NCBI GenBank assembly: GCA_964565925.1
Contig: CAZMGV010000011.1
Span: forward strand, 78,770-142,769
Direction of reading: 5' to 3'
Source of the DNA: CAZMGV01 sp964565925
Lineage (GTDB): Bacteria; JAGRBM01; JAHCIT01
DNA: 64,000 nt
Below the pieces are notes generated by a model. That model saw nothing but the letters and a program-made list of their open reading frames with translations. It did not search any database and was not told the DNA's origin. Below, in pieces: positions 52,985 to 61,932 of the stretch (within the stretch, counting starts at the first letter, position 1; each line of letters opens with the position of its first letter). The position numbers were made by a program, and so were the translations under genes.

Positions 52985-53040
52985 GGGAAAACCTCGAAAT
53001 TGACTCGCCGGTCAACCGGCGGTGCGGCATCCTGTAACGC

Positions 53041-53075
53041 CCTAAATGGGGCCGTTCAAGAGGGTCCCCTAAATG
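53041..53075 (+). repeat. Two CCTAAATG repeats in a divergent promoter region
   Basis: Copies of CCTAAATG at 53041-53048 and 53068-53075, 27 bp apart, lie between the divergent lyase and UbiB-type genes. The same word forms the array at 12426-12463. Confidence 0.45.
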
Positions 53076-53159
53076 CCCTTTGCCCAAAAGCCCTGACGCA
53101 GGGCGTGATTGCCAAAAAGAGCGTAACTCTCTATTAACCACCTCGAGGTTTTCTGCTTC

Positions 53160-54476
53160 ATGCGCACGCTCATTAACGCCTTCAGACTCTATCTGGAGGC
53201 GGCTTACGCGACTGTCCTTATCGGCTTCTACTATGTCGCCGCCCTTTTCCGGAGCGGTCCCAAAGAGGACAAGGTCCAGTGGCGCAACCGCAAGGTTTAC
53301 CAGACCATCCGGATTCTGCTCCAGCGCATGGGAGCGACGTTTATCAAGCTTGGCCAGATTCTCTCGTCCCGGCCTGACCTCCTGCCTGCCGACCTCATCA
53401 ACGAGCTGAAAAAGCTCCAGGACAAGGTGCCACCGTTCCCCTACCGCAAGGTGGAGGCGACCATCCGGCGCAGCTTCGGCAAATCCATTGAGGACATTTA
53501 TTCCGAGTTCGACAAGGTGCCCGTCGCCGCAGCCAGCGTGGCGCAGGTTCACCGGGCGCGTCTCAAGAGCGGCGAGGAAGTCGCCGTGAAGGTGCTCCGT
53601 CCGGATATCCGCGGGCATGTGGACCGGGATCTGGCAATTGCCGGGTTCTCCGCCTGGATTCTCGACCATATTCCGGTCATCCGGCTCGCCCAGTCGGGCA
53701 AGCAGGTGGCGGAGTTCGGCGATGCGATCCGGGCCCAGACGGACCTCAGGGTCGAGGCCGACAACAACCGCCGGTTCCAGAAGAACTTCGCCGACGTGAA
53801 GTATGTGAAGATTCCAAAGCTCTTCGAGGAGTTCTGCGCCGAAGACGTCATCACGATGGAGTTTGTCCGGGGCTACCGGATCGAAGAAGCGACCAAGGCG
53901 GGCGCCCTGGCGCTCTCCCATGCGGAAATGGCCAAGCGGTTGTTCGACGTCTACATCAAGATGGCGTTCGAGGACCTGTTCATCCACTCGGACATGCATC
54001 CGGGCAATCTCTGGTTCCTGCCCAACGGCGACGTGATCATGATCGATCTCGGGCTGACGACGGCGATCAAGCCGTCCTATCTGCTCTCGCACTACAAGGT
54101 GAACTTCGCCCTCTGGGGTCTCAATTCCAAGAAAATGGCCGAGGCGCTGGACGAGGCCTACGGGTTCCCCGGCAACGAGCAGGAGTACGAACTGTTCGTG
54201 AAAGACATCGACGACGTGCTGGCGCTCATGCGCGGCAAGTCGCACTCCGAGATCGAATTCGGCGCGATCATGATGCGGACCTTCTCGCTCGTCTTCAAGT
54301 GGAAGATGCCGTTCGACTCCGACGCCACCATGATTTCGGTGGCCTACGCCACCTTCGAAGGCATGTCGAAGATGTTCGACCCCAACTTCGATGTTTTCGC
54401 GTTCCTGATCTCCCAGGCCCCCCGGTTCAAGAAAAAGGCGGACGAGCTCGGGATCAAGGTCGAACTGGTTTTCTAG
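53160..54476 (+). CDS. UbiB/ABC1/AarF atypical kinase family protein
   Basis: A 438-residue protein with the family KxGQ motif (FIKLGQILSSRPDLLP), the Ala-rich loop AAASVAQVHRA, catalytic HSDMHPGN and metal-binding MIDLGL. The family supports ubiquinone or other lipid metabolism and acts as an ATPase; here there are no Ubi genes around. A membrane segment near residues 12-27 could anchor it. GAGG precedes the ATG. It leads towards the acyl-CoA dehydrogenase and MaoC genes on the same strand. Confidence 0.9.
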   Translation: MRTLINAFRLYLEAAYATVLIGFYYVAALFRSGPKEDKVQWRNRKVYQTIRILLQRMGATFIKLGQILSSRPDLLPADLINELKKLQDKVPPFPYRKVEATIRRSFGKSIEDIYSEFDKVPVAAASVAQVHRARLKSGEEVAVKVLRPDIRGHVDRDLAIAGFSAWILDHIPVIRLAQSGKQVAEFGDAIRAQTDLRVEADNNRRFQKNFADVKYVKIPKLFEEFCAEDVITMEFVRGYRIEEATKAGALALSHAEMAKRLFDVYIKMAFEDLFIHSDMHPGNLWFLPNGDVIMIDLGLTTAIKPSYLLSHYKVNFALWGLNSKKMAEALDEAYGFPGNEQEYELFVKDIDDVLALMRGKSHSEIEFGAIMMRTFSLVFKWKMPFDSDATMISVAYATFEGMSKMFDPNFDVFAFLISQAPRFKKKADELGIKVELVF

Positions 54477-54544
54477 TTATTGCCCTTCTTCAATCCGGGT
54501 CCTAACGTCCCGCCGCCTTTCGGAAGGCGTCGAGGAGACCTTTA

Positions 54545-55720
54545 ATGCAACGAGCGATTGACGAAAGCCTGATGAGCGACGACCAGCGGGCGCTGCTGGA
54601 TACGATCCGGCGCTGGCTGGAAAAGGACGTCAAACCCAAGGTCCAGCAGTACGAACACGCCGACGAATACCCGGCGGAGTTCGTGGACGGGCTCAAGAAA
54701 CTCGGTCTCTTCGGCGCGACGATCCCGGCCGAATACGGCGGCCTGGGGCTCGACTACTACACCTACGCGCTCATCAATGAAGAGCTCTCGCGCGTCTGGA
54801 TGTCGCTGTCGGGCTTCATCAACACGCACCTCATCATGGCGTATGCCGTGAAGGTCCACGGCACCGACGAGCAGAAGAAGCGGTTCCTGCCGAAGTTCGC
54901 CACGGGCGAGCTGCGCGGCGGTCTGGCGCTCTCGGAAGCGCAGGGCGGTTCGGACGTCGCCGGCCTGCGGATGCGGGCGGTGAAGGACGGCGACAGCTAC
55001 GTCATCAACGGCTCCAAGATGTGGATCACCAACGGCGCCTACGGAAACTGCTACTTCCTGCTCACCAAGACCGACATGAATACCGATCCGCCGCACAAGG
55101 GGATCACCGGGTTCATTTTCGAGAAGGGCGACCCCGGGTTCACCGTGAGCCGCAACATCAAGAAGCTGGGCTACAAGGGGATCGAGACCTGTGAGCTCAA
55201 CTTCGAGAACGTCCGGATTCCGGCCAGCAACCTCGTGGGCGGCATCGAGGGCAGGGGGTTCTACCAGGTGATGGACGGTCTCGAGACCGGCCGGATCAAC
55301 GTGGCGGCCCGGGCGGTCGGCGTGCTCCGGGCGATCTTCGAGGACTCGATCAAGTATGCGCAGGAGCGGGTGACCTTCGGGAAACAGCTCGTGGAGCACC
55401 AACTGATCCAGCAGAAGCTCGCGTTCATGCACACGGACCTGCAGGCGGCGCGGCTGATGACGCTCGATGCGGCCCGCAAGAAGGACCGGGGGCAACGGTG
55501 CGATCTCGAAAGCGGGATGGCAAAGCTGTTCGCCACCTCCGCCTGCGCGCGGCACAGCTTCGAGGGTATCCAGCTTCATGGCGGTTATGGTTACACGCAG
55601 GAGTTCGACGTGGAGCGGTATTACCGGGACGCTCCGCTCATGACCGTGGGCGAAGGCACCAACGAGATTCTGCAGACCGTGATCGCCAAGCAGCTCAAGA
55701 AGCGGTATTCGATCGATTGA
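54545..55720 (+). CDS. Acyl-CoA dehydrogenase (second)
   Basis: A 391-residue paralogue of the enzyme at 23673, with LALSEAQGGSD, MWITNGAYGNCYF, VTFGKQLVEHQL and the C-terminal TVGEGTNEI containing the conserved glutamate region. GAGGAG lies before the ATG. A MaoC-type hydratase follows after 11 bp, so the two may carry out successive dehydrogenation and hydration of the same acyl-CoA. Confidence 0.93.
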   Translation: MQRAIDESLMSDDQRALLDTIRRWLEKDVKPKVQQYEHADEYPAEFVDGLKKLGLFGATIPAEYGGLGLDYYTYALINEELSRVWMSLSGFINTHLIMAYAVKVHGTDEQKKRFLPKFATGELRGGLALSEAQGGSDVAGLRMRAVKDGDSYVINGSKMWITNGAYGNCYFLLTKTDMNTDPPHKGITGFIFEKGDPGFTVSRNIKKLGYKGIETCELNFENVRIPASNLVGGIEGRGFYQVMDGLETGRINVAARAVGVLRAIFEDSIKYAQERVTFGKQLVEHQLIQQKLAFMHTDLQAARLMTLDAARKKDRGQRCDLESGMAKLFATSACARHSFEGIQLHGGYGYTQEFDVERYYRDAPLMTVGEGTNEILQTVIAKQLKKRYSID

Positions 55721-55731
55721 GGAAGTGACCC

Positions 55732-56235
55732 ATGGCCCAGAAGTATTTTGAAGATTTCACCAAAGGCGAAGTGATCCGGCACTGGCCGGGCCGCACCGTG
55801 ACGGAAGCGGACGATACGTGGTTCACGCTGCTGACAATGAACACGAACCCGCTCCACTTTGACGCCTACTGGGGTTCCAAGTCACAGCACGGGCAGCGGC
55901 TGGTGAACGGCACGCTGGTGTTTTCCATCGTTGTCGGCATGAGCGTGAAGGATGTGTCAGAAATCTGCATCGCCAATCTCGAATACGAGACGGTCAAGCA
56001 CATCGGCCCGACCTTTCACGGCGATACGCTCTACGCCGAAACCGAAGTGCTGGAAGTGACTCCGTCCACGACCAAGAACGACCGGGGGATCATCTACGTC
56101 GAGACCCGGGCCTGGAACCAGAAGTCCGACAAGGTGCTCACGCTCCGCCGCCGGGTGCTTCTGCCCCGCCGGCCGGCATCCGTGCCCGATCCCTACCCGC
56201 CGTCCCCGTTCGGAAATCCCGCCGGGAAAAAATGA
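55732..56235 (+). CDS. MaoC-family dehydratase
   Basis: A 167-residue hot-dog-fold hydratase. TVTEADDTWFTLLTMNTNPLHFD carries the Asp/His pair (Asp in MNTNPLHFD, His) characteristic of MaoC/(R)-enoyl-CoA hydratases and mesaconyl-CoA hydratase-like enzymes, and GTLVFSIVVGMS follows. GAGGAAG lies before the ATG. It belongs to an operon with acyl-CoA dehydrogenase, consistent with a beta-oxidation-like or catabolic branch. Confidence 0.88.
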   Translation: MAQKYFEDFTKGEVIRHWPGRTVTEADDTWFTLLTMNTNPLHFDAYWGSKSQHGQRLVNGTLVFSIVVGMSVKDVSEICIANLEYETVKHIGPTFHGDTLYAETEVLEVTPSTTKNDRGIIYVETRAWNQKSDKVLTLRRRVLLPRRPASVPDPYPPSPFGNPAGKK

Positions 56236-56269
56236 CAGTTGCCCAGTTCTAGGATACGGAACAGTCCTT

Positions 56270-58222
56270 ATGACCGAAGAGAACCAGACCCCGCCTGTAC
56301 CTCCCGCTCCGGAAGCCGCTGCCGGCACCGCTGCCGCTCCTGCCGACGCGAACGCCCGCCCTCAGGGAGAGCGTGGTGATCGCCCGCCCCGGCCGCCCCG
56401 TGAAGGGCGTCCGGAACGAGGCGGCGACAGAGGTGGAGACAGGGGCGGTGACCGTGGCCCGAGGGGCCCCCGCGATGGGCGCAGAGGGGACCGGCCTGGT
56501 GGCCGTCGTGACGACCGTCCGCGCGGGCCGCGTGAGGATCGTCCCCATGGTGGTCCGCAGGGCGGGCCCGATCAGGGCCGCAACCGCGACGAAGCACAGG
56601 CTCCGCGGGATCAGATCCAGTTCGCCCGGGCGCTGAACGTGGGCGGAGTCGCTCCGCGCCGCGACCCGTGGACGCTGATTATCGACCTCGCCAGGGCGAC
56701 CGAAGGGGTCATGGCTCCGCTCGGCATCAAGCCGCCCAAGGACATCGAGCGGGACCCGATCTGGCTCGATTCGATTCAAAGTCTTCCCAAAGCGCTGGAC
56801 CTGATGGGTCCGGTACCGGCCGATGGTCTTCAGACGCTGCGTGACGGTATCGCCCGTTTCCTTACCCGCGAAGGTGTCGCCACGACCGAGCACGAAGTGT
56901 TCATTACCCGGGGCCTTCAACATTCGCTGGCGCTCCTTACGCTCGCGCTCGTCGATCCAGGCACGACGGTGATCGTTGAAACGCTCACCCGCGCCCGCGC
57001 CATCCATGCGTTCAAGGCGGCGGGTGCACGGGTGGAAGTCGCCCCGTCCGACGCGGAAGGCGTCGACCCTCGCGCGCTGGACCGGCGGCTTCAGGCCGGC
57101 GGTGTCCGGTTCGTTTATCTGAATCCGACCTACCGCGAACCCGACGACGCGATCCTGTTCGACAAGCGCCGGCAGGAAGTGGCCGAAGTATGCGCCCGCC
57201 GCGGCGTGGTGCTCGTTGAGGATGATTCGTTCCGCCAGGTGTATTTCGGTGCGCCGCCGCCCAGGCCGATTCCACCGCCTGCGGGGCTGTTCCGCGTGCA
57301 TCTGATCGACTTCGAGATGCTCGTGACGCCGAACCTGCCCTTCGCGGCAATGGCGCTTCCGCTCCCGCTCAAGGAACGGCTCATGCGGTTTGTCGACGCC
57401 AACGGGATCCGGACCGAGCGCATCCCGCAGGAGATCGCGTCGAAACTTCTCAATCACAACGGCTGGAACGTCTATCTGGACCGCCTTCGCGTGGTTATCC
57501 GGAAACGGCGGGAGGCGTGGCTGCAGGGAATCGAGGGCTGGCTCAAGGATCTGGTCGAGTATCATGCACCGCGCGGGGGGCACTACCTCTGGATGCGGCT
57601 GAAAAGCGGCCGCCCGACGCATCAGCTCGTGAACGTCGCACTGGAACACAAGATCGCCATCTGGCCGGGAGAGATTTTCGATCCGCAATTCAATGAGTCT
57701 CCGTGGTTTGCCGTGTCGATTCTCGATCTGGCACCGGAAGAAGTACCCGAAGCGGTAAACCGCCTGAAGGCGGCTATCGAAAAGCTGGCGACGCTTCCGC
57801 CGCCCCGCCCCCGGCCCAAGCCCCAGGAACCGAAACCGCAGGTCCCGCGCCCGCCGAAGCCCCAGCTGGCTCAGCCGCCCAAAGGACAACAGGCCCAGAA
57901 GGGCCAGCGTCCCGGCGGTCAGCAGAATGGCCAGCAGGGTGGTCCCCAGCGAGATGCGAAACCGGGTCAGCCCGGCCAACCCGGACAGGGCGAGCGCCGG
58001 GGCAAGAAGAAGCGCCGGCGCGAGCGCGTCCCGAACGCACCGTGGATCGACGAGCCTACCGGCGATATGCCGGAAAATCCGCCGAAGCCGGGCGAAGAAC
58101 CGCTCGTCATTCCGGTGATCCGGGTGGAGACGGCGGCCGTCGCACAAAACGAGGCGGGGCACGACCCGTCCGAAGCGAAGGCTCCGGAAACAACTTCATC
58201 CAGCGAAAACGGATCGGCATAA
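56270..58222 (+). CDS. Degenerate aminotransferase-fold protein with RG-rich and Lys/Pro/Gln-rich tails
   Basis: A 650-residue protein. Residues about 35-105 are an RGG/RG-rich disordered segment (RGDRPPRPPREGRPERGGDR type). Residues about 125-505 are a class I/II aminotransferase-like fold (MocR/PdxR-type: ITRGLQHSLALLTLALVDPG, GVVLVEDDSF), but the PLP-lysine motif SxSK is replaced by HLIDFEMLVTPN (344-355) and the QNPTG loop by a divergent TYREPD. A Pro/Lys/Gln-rich tail (about 505-650) follows. It is unlikely to be an active aminotransferase; an RNA- or protein-binding role is suggested by its tails. Confidence 0.75.
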   Translation: MTEENQTPPVPPAPEAAAGTAAAPADANARPQGERGDRPPRPPREGRPERGGDRGGDRGGDRGPRGPRDGRRGDRPGGRRDDRPRGPREDRPHGGPQGGPDQGRNRDEAQAPRDQIQFARALNVGGVAPRRDPWTLIIDLARATEGVMAPLGIKPPKDIERDPIWLDSIQSLPKALDLMGPVPADGLQTLRDGIARFLTREGVATTEHEVFITRGLQHSLALLTLALVDPGTTVIVETLTRARAIHAFKAAGARVEVAPSDAEGVDPRALDRRLQAGGVRFVYLNPTYREPDDAILFDKRRQEVAEVCARRGVVLVEDDSFRQVYFGAPPPRPIPPPAGLFRVHLIDFEMLVTPNLPFAAMALPLPLKERLMRFVDANGIRTERIPQEIASKLLNHNGWNVYLDRLRVVIRKRREAWLQGIEGWLKDLVEYHAPRGGHYLWMRLKSGRPTHQLVNVALEHKIAIWPGEIFDPQFNESPWFAVSILDLAPEEVPEAVNRLKAAIEKLATLPPPRPRPKPQEPKPQVPRPPKPQLAQPPKGQQAQKGQRPGGQQNGQQGGPQRDAKPGQPGQPGQGERRGKKKRRRERVPNAPWIDEPTGDMPENPPKPGEEPLVIPVIRVETAAVAQNEAGHDPSEAKAPETTSSSENGSA

Positions 58223-58271
58223 ACGGATCGGCGAAAGTTAATAGGCGAAAACCGGCAGGTCCGACGGCCAT

Positions 58272-59639
58272 TCAGTCCGGCGTCTTGTCGAGTCCGAACT
58301 TCTCGATCCGGTAGCGGATCTGGTCGCGGTTCATGCCGAGCAGGTGGGCGGCCTTCGTCTGGTTCCCCTTGGCGGCCTCAAGAGCCTGCCGGACAAGGTC
58401 CTTTTCCAGTTCGTCGAAGTTCAGCCCGTCGGCGGGAAGCTGAAACTTCTTGCCGGTAATCACGCCGCCGGGCGCCAGCATGAGGAAATCCTCGGGGCCC
58501 AGATATTCGCCGGTGCTGAGCAGCATGGCGCGCTCGACCGCGTTCTTGAACTCCCGGATATTGCCCGGCCACGTATGCGACTGGAGTGCCTTGAGCCCTT
58601 CCGGCGTCACGCCTTTGACCTGCCGTTTGAACTCGGTGTTGAACCGGTCGATGTAGAAATTGAGCAAAAGCGGCAGGTCGCCTTTTCGATCCCTGAGCGG
58701 TGGCAGCGCCACGGGCAGCACCCGTAACCGGTAATAGAGGTCTTCGCGGAACTCGCGCTTCTGCACGGCTTCCTCAAGATTGCGGTTCGTTGCGGCGATC
58801 ACCCGGACGTCCACCCGAATGTCCGCGGAACCGCCCACGCGCTTCATGGTCCGGTCCTCAAGGAACCGGAGGAGCTTGGCCTGCAGGGCCAGCGACATCT
58901 CGCCGATTTCGTCCAGGAACACCGTTCCACCGTCGGACAGTTCCAGAAGGCCTTTCTTCTGGGTTTTGGCATCCGTGAACGCACCGCGTTCATGGCCGAA
59001 CAGTTCGCTTTCCAGAAGCGTCTCGGCGATTGTCGAACAGGTGATGTTCATGAACGGGCCATTGGCACGGTCCGAATTGTAGTGAATGGCCTTAGCAGCG
59101 AGGTCTTTTCCCGTGCCGCTTTCGCCCGTAAGCAGAACGGTGGACGCGGGGCTCGAGGCAATTCTTTTCAACAGCGTTTTGACGGTCTGCATGGGAACCG
59201 AATCGCCGATGATCCGTTCGAAGCCGTAGTGCTCGGAGACGCCCTGCCGGAGCACTTTCACTTCGCGGCGTAAACGGGTCGTCTCCAGTGCCTTCGATAC
59301 GAGGATTTCGATCTCGTCCAGATTGAATGGCTTGTTGACGTAGTGGTACGCGCCCTGCTTCATGGCCTCGACGGCGGTCTCCACACTGGAATGGCCGGTC
59401 ATCAGGATCACGAGGATGTCGGGGTCGATCGCCTTGATCTGTGCCAGCAGCTGCAAACCGTCGGCGTCGGGAAGCCGGTAGTCGAGCAGGACGAGATCGA
59501 CCCCGTCCTTGCAGGCCTCTATGGTCTGAGCACCGGTGCCCGCCTCGGTAATCTGGTAGCCGCAGCTCTCCAGCCGCTCCCGGAGGGACCACCGGATCAG
59601 CTCTTCGTCGTCAACAATAAGGAGTTTGGGGCTCGACAT
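58272..59639 (-). CDS. NtrC-family sigma-54 response regulator
   Basis: A 455-residue activator: receiver domain with Asp53, AAA+ domain with Walker A GESGTGKD (172-179) and sigma-54 contact loop GAFTDA (219-224), and a Fis-type helix-turn-helix at the C-terminus (NQTKAAHLLGMNRDQIRYRI). The usual contact loop is GAFTGA; GAFTDA is a known kind of variant, and its effect on sigma-54 binding is uncertain. It would activate sigma-54 promoters after phosphorylation, probably by the PAS kinase at 60293. A 20-bp tandem repeat and a palindrome lie upstream. Confidence 0.92.
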   Translation of the reverse strand: MSSPKLLIVDDEELIRWSLRERLESCGYQITEAGTGAQTIEACKDGVDLVLLDYRLPDADGLQLLAQIKAIDPDILVILMTGHSSVETAVEAMKQGAYHYVNKPFNLDEIEILVSKALETTRLRREVKVLRQGVSEHYGFERIIGDSVPMQTVKTLLKRIASSPASTVLLTGESGTGKDLAAKAIHYNSDRANGPFMNITCSTIAETLLESELFGHERGAFTDAKTQKKGLLELSDGGTVFLDEIGEMSLALQAKLLRFLEDRTMKRVGGSADIRVDVRVIAATNRNLEEAVQKREFREDLYYRLRVLPVALPPLRDRKGDLPLLLNFYIDRFNTEFKRQVKGVTPEGLKALQSHTWPGNIREFKNAVERAMLLSTGEYLGPEDFLMLAPGGVITGKKFQLPADGLNFDELEKDLVRQALEAAKGNQTKAAHLLGMNRDQIRYRIEKFGLDKTPD

Positions 59640-59703
59640 CGCTATCTACGTGATTAATGGCGGATTTTTCTTGCCGCTTCAATGTAGACCGACGTAATAT
59701 ACG

Positions 59704-59719
59704 TTCGGTATTTACCGAA
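59704..59719 (-). promoter_or_regulatory. Perfect 16-bp palindrome upstream of the NtrC-type gene
   Basis: TTCGGTA-TT-TACCGAA, 65 bp upstream of the regulator's start. It is the size and form of a dimer operator, possibly autoregulatory. Confidence 0.45.
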
Positions 59720-59746
59720 AAGACGTCCGGAAATCCGTAATGGCAA

Positions 59747-59795
59747 GGGTGCGGACTTGGTGAAGAGGGTGCGGACTTGGTGAAGAGGGGGCGGA
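59747..59795 (-). repeat. 20-bp tandem repeat, about 2.4 copies
   Basis: The unit GGGTGCGGACTTGGTGAAGA occurs twice exactly and then starts a third, degenerate copy (GGGGGCGGA). It sits immediately beyond the stop codon of the receiver gene at 59796 and upstream of the NtrC-type gene, in the 156-bp gap between them. Confidence 0.7.
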
Positions 59796-60179
59796 TTAGT
59801 GCGGCAACGAGGCTTCAGCCTGACGGACGATTCCGACGATGTCGTCCACCCTGAACGGCTTGTTAAAAAAGGCGAATGCGCCGATTTTTTTGGCTTCTTC
59901 GGCGGCCTCTTCGGTGCCATGGGCCGTAATCATAATGACAGCGCAGTTGGGCTTGGCGGCCAGAAATTCCCTGAGAAGCTTCATTCCGTCGGCATCGGGC
60001 AGCTTGATGTCGAGCACGACGACGACCGGCTTGTGGTCGAGCGTAGCGAATACCTTGCGCGCATCGGAACCCGTACCGGCTTCGTGAACCTCAAAACCTT
60101 CCTGAGTGAGACGTTCCCCCAAAGACCAGCGGATGAGCATTTCGTCATCCACAATCAGGGAAATCGGTTTATCGCTCAT
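59796..60179 (-). CDS. Single-domain response regulator
   Basis: A 127-residue receiver with Asp57 (VVLDIKLPDADG) and the usual Asp10-Asp11 pair (VDDEML) and Lys near 107 (FFNKPF), with no output domain. It is very similar in opening sequence to the NtrC-type receiver (DDE-LIRWSL-ERL), so the two may be recent paralogues sharing a kinase. The ATG at 60179 follows directly after a 15-bp direct-repeat region. A divergent PAS histidine kinase is 113 bp away. Confidence 0.9.
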   Translation of the reverse strand: MSDKPISLIVDDEMLIRWSLGERLTQEGFEVHEAGTGSDARKVFATLDHKPVVVVLDIKLPDADGMKLLREFLAAKPNCAVIMITAHGTEEAAEEAKKIGAFAFFNKPFRVDDIVGIVRQAEASLPH

Positions 60180-60215
60180 GGGGAAAATTTCGCAGTCCTT
60201 GGGGAAAAATTCGCA
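60180..60215. repeat. 15-bp direct repeats spaced 21 bp in a divergent promoter
   Basis: GGGGAAAATTTCGCA (60180-60194) and GGGGAAAAATTCGCA (60201-60215), 14 of 15 identical, are 21 bp apart, two helical turns. They lie between the divergent receiver and PAS kinase genes and look like a tandem operator. Confidence 0.5.
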
Positions 60216-60292
60216 CAAATAGCCGTAACTTCAGGCATTTTCAGGCTTCCTACGCTATATGTGCACGCGATAAGCCAAAAGTCCATGTTGGG

Positions 60293-61642
60293 GTGGAATC
60301 CGTGCCCAAAAGACTTCTGAAAAACGGTGCACTACGAGTTGCGCTCATTTTTGCTGCCATCAGCGGCACATGGAAGCTTCTGTCTGACCTGACCCTGCAC
60401 GCGTCTGTGACGGACTCGGACCGGGTTCACCAGCTTCAACTTTTAAAATCGTGGGCCTGGGTTATCGGTTCGGCCGTGGTGGTTTATTTCCTCGTCCGGA
60501 ATCTGACCAGGGAGCTGTCAGCCGCGCGGGCAACTTCGCAAAGCGCCGGCGAAGCGTTGCGTGCCGCTGAAGTCGAACATGTGCGCGCCGAAGAGCGGCT
60601 GCGGCGGGACCTGCGCGACCTCAACTTCGCTCTCGATCAGTCGACCATTCTGGCCGTTACCGACCGGCGCGGCCTGATTACCGACGTCAACGACAACTTC
60701 TGCAAGATCTCCCGGTATTCCAGGGAAGAACTGCTCGGCAAAGATCACCGGATCATCAACTCGGGGCTGCATTCGAAAGCGTTTTTCCAGGAGATGTGGG
60801 AGACGATCCAGGCTGGCCGTGTCTGGCACGGCCAGATCCGGAACCGGGCGAAGGACCGCACGCTTTACTGGGTGGACACCACGATCGTCCCGTTCATGGG
60901 CGAGGACGGGAAGCCCTACCAGTTCATGGCGATCCGTCACGATGTTACCGAGCGGAAGCTGGCCGAGGAAAAACTGCAGGAACAGGAAAGCCTGGCCCGG
61001 CTGGGGGAAATGGCCGCTGTCGTCGCCCACGAGGTGAAAAACCCGCTCGCCGGGATTTCGGGCGCGATCCAGATCATCGGAGGCCGGCTCCCGGAAGACA
61101 GCCGGGAGCGCAAGGTTGTCGGCGATATTCTGGCCCGTATCGATGCGCTGAACGGACGTATCCAGGACATGCTTCAGTTCGCGCGCCCGAAGGCCCCCAA
61201 GCCGACCGGAATGCCGGTATCCGCCCTGCTGCAACCGGCGGTCGATCATGCCAGCGCGGATCCCATATTTTCCGGGATCAAACTGAGCGTTACGTCGGCC
61301 GATATCCAGGTCCTGGCGGATGCGGCGATGATTCAGGAGATACTCCTCAACCTGCTTCTCAATGCCGCCCAGGCGATGAACGGAAAAGGCGAAATCACTA
61401 TCCGGGCGACAAACGGCGTCGATAAGCAGTGCCGGATTGAAATCTCCGATACAGGACCGGGGGTTCCGGCCGATCAGGCGGACCGGATCTTCAAGCCATT
61501 TGTGACGACCAAGCACCAGGGCACAGGCCTCGGACTCTCTATTGCGCGGCGCGTTGCGCAGGACCATGGCGGCGACCTGAAGCTGGTTGGAAAAGAACCC
61601 CCCGGTGCGACATTCGTACTCGAACTTCCCTGTACTATTTGA
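60293..61642 (+). CDS. Membrane PAS-domain histidine kinase
   Basis: A 449-residue kinase starting at GTG. Two membrane helices (about 14-32 and 52-68) precede a PAS domain (about 108-222, ending with the PAC-like FMAIRHDVTERK), a HisKA domain with His246 (VVAHEVKNPLAG) and a HATPase (about 330-448: NLLLNAAQAM, DTGPGVP, GTGLGLS). Overall this resembles NtrB/AtoS-type kinases that pair with NtrC-type regulators such as the one at 58272. It is divergent from the single receiver at 59796. Confidence 0.9.
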   Translation: MESVPKRLLKNGALRVALIFAAISGTWKLLSDLTLHASVTDSDRVHQLQLLKSWAWVIGSAVVVYFLVRNLTRELSAARATSQSAGEALRAAEVEHVRAEERLRRDLRDLNFALDQSTILAVTDRRGLITDVNDNFCKISRYSREELLGKDHRIINSGLHSKAFFQEMWETIQAGRVWHGQIRNRAKDRTLYWVDTTIVPFMGEDGKPYQFMAIRHDVTERKLAEEKLQEQESLARLGEMAAVVAHEVKNPLAGISGAIQIIGGRLPEDSRERKVVGDILARIDALNGRIQDMLQFARPKAPKPTGMPVSALLQPAVDHASADPIFSGIKLSVTSADIQVLADAAMIQEILLNLLLNAAQAMNGKGEITIRATNGVDKQCRIEISDTGPGVPADQADRIFKPFVTTKHQGTGLGLSIARRVAQDHGGDLKLVGKEPPGATFVLELPCTI

Positions 61643-61694
61643 GAAATCCGTCCCCGCCTCCCATAGGACCATTGGGGATTCTCACCCACAAGCG

Positions 61695-61739
61695 GGGGAA
61701 TAATCCCCGGCTGATAATGGTCATACTGCAGGTATGACC
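61695..61739 (+). promoter_or_regulatory. Operator-like palindrome in the 290-bp gap before the Crp-like gene
   Basis: GGTCATAC-TGCAG-GTATGACC (61719-61739) is a perfect 8-bp inverted repeat; just upstream GGGGA-ATAA-TCCCC (61695-61708) forms a small hairpin, possibly the end of the kinase transcript. AT-rich DNA with promoter-like sequence follows (61765-61810). No gene is seen between 61643 and 61932. Confidence 0.5.
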
Positions 61740-61932
61740 TGCATCAGGAAATAGTCTCCCCCAAAAGGTGACGTTATAACTTGTGGATATTATTGGATAT
61801 ATTTCTTGTTCACGATTTCCAGATTGCGGGGATTGCGGAGAATGGCCCGCCCGTTGCTCTACGTTCACTCACGCAACCGAAATCACCTGAATATCGCTGG
61901 TGGTTGTTATGGTTCGCAGGGAGAGAACGATC

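Noticed and set aside
56400..56590. Microsatellite-type DNA repeat in the RG-rich coding stretch
   Set aside because: The repetition is at amino-acid level with varied codons, not a DNA tandem repeat.
56249..58162. 637-residue frame antisense to the RG-tailed protein
   Set aside because: The plus strand shows a recognisable fold; the minus product is Arg/Ala-rich without motifs.
59747..59795. CRISPR or attachment site from the 20-bp tandem repeat
   Set aside because: Only two full copies without spacers, integrase or tRNA nearby.
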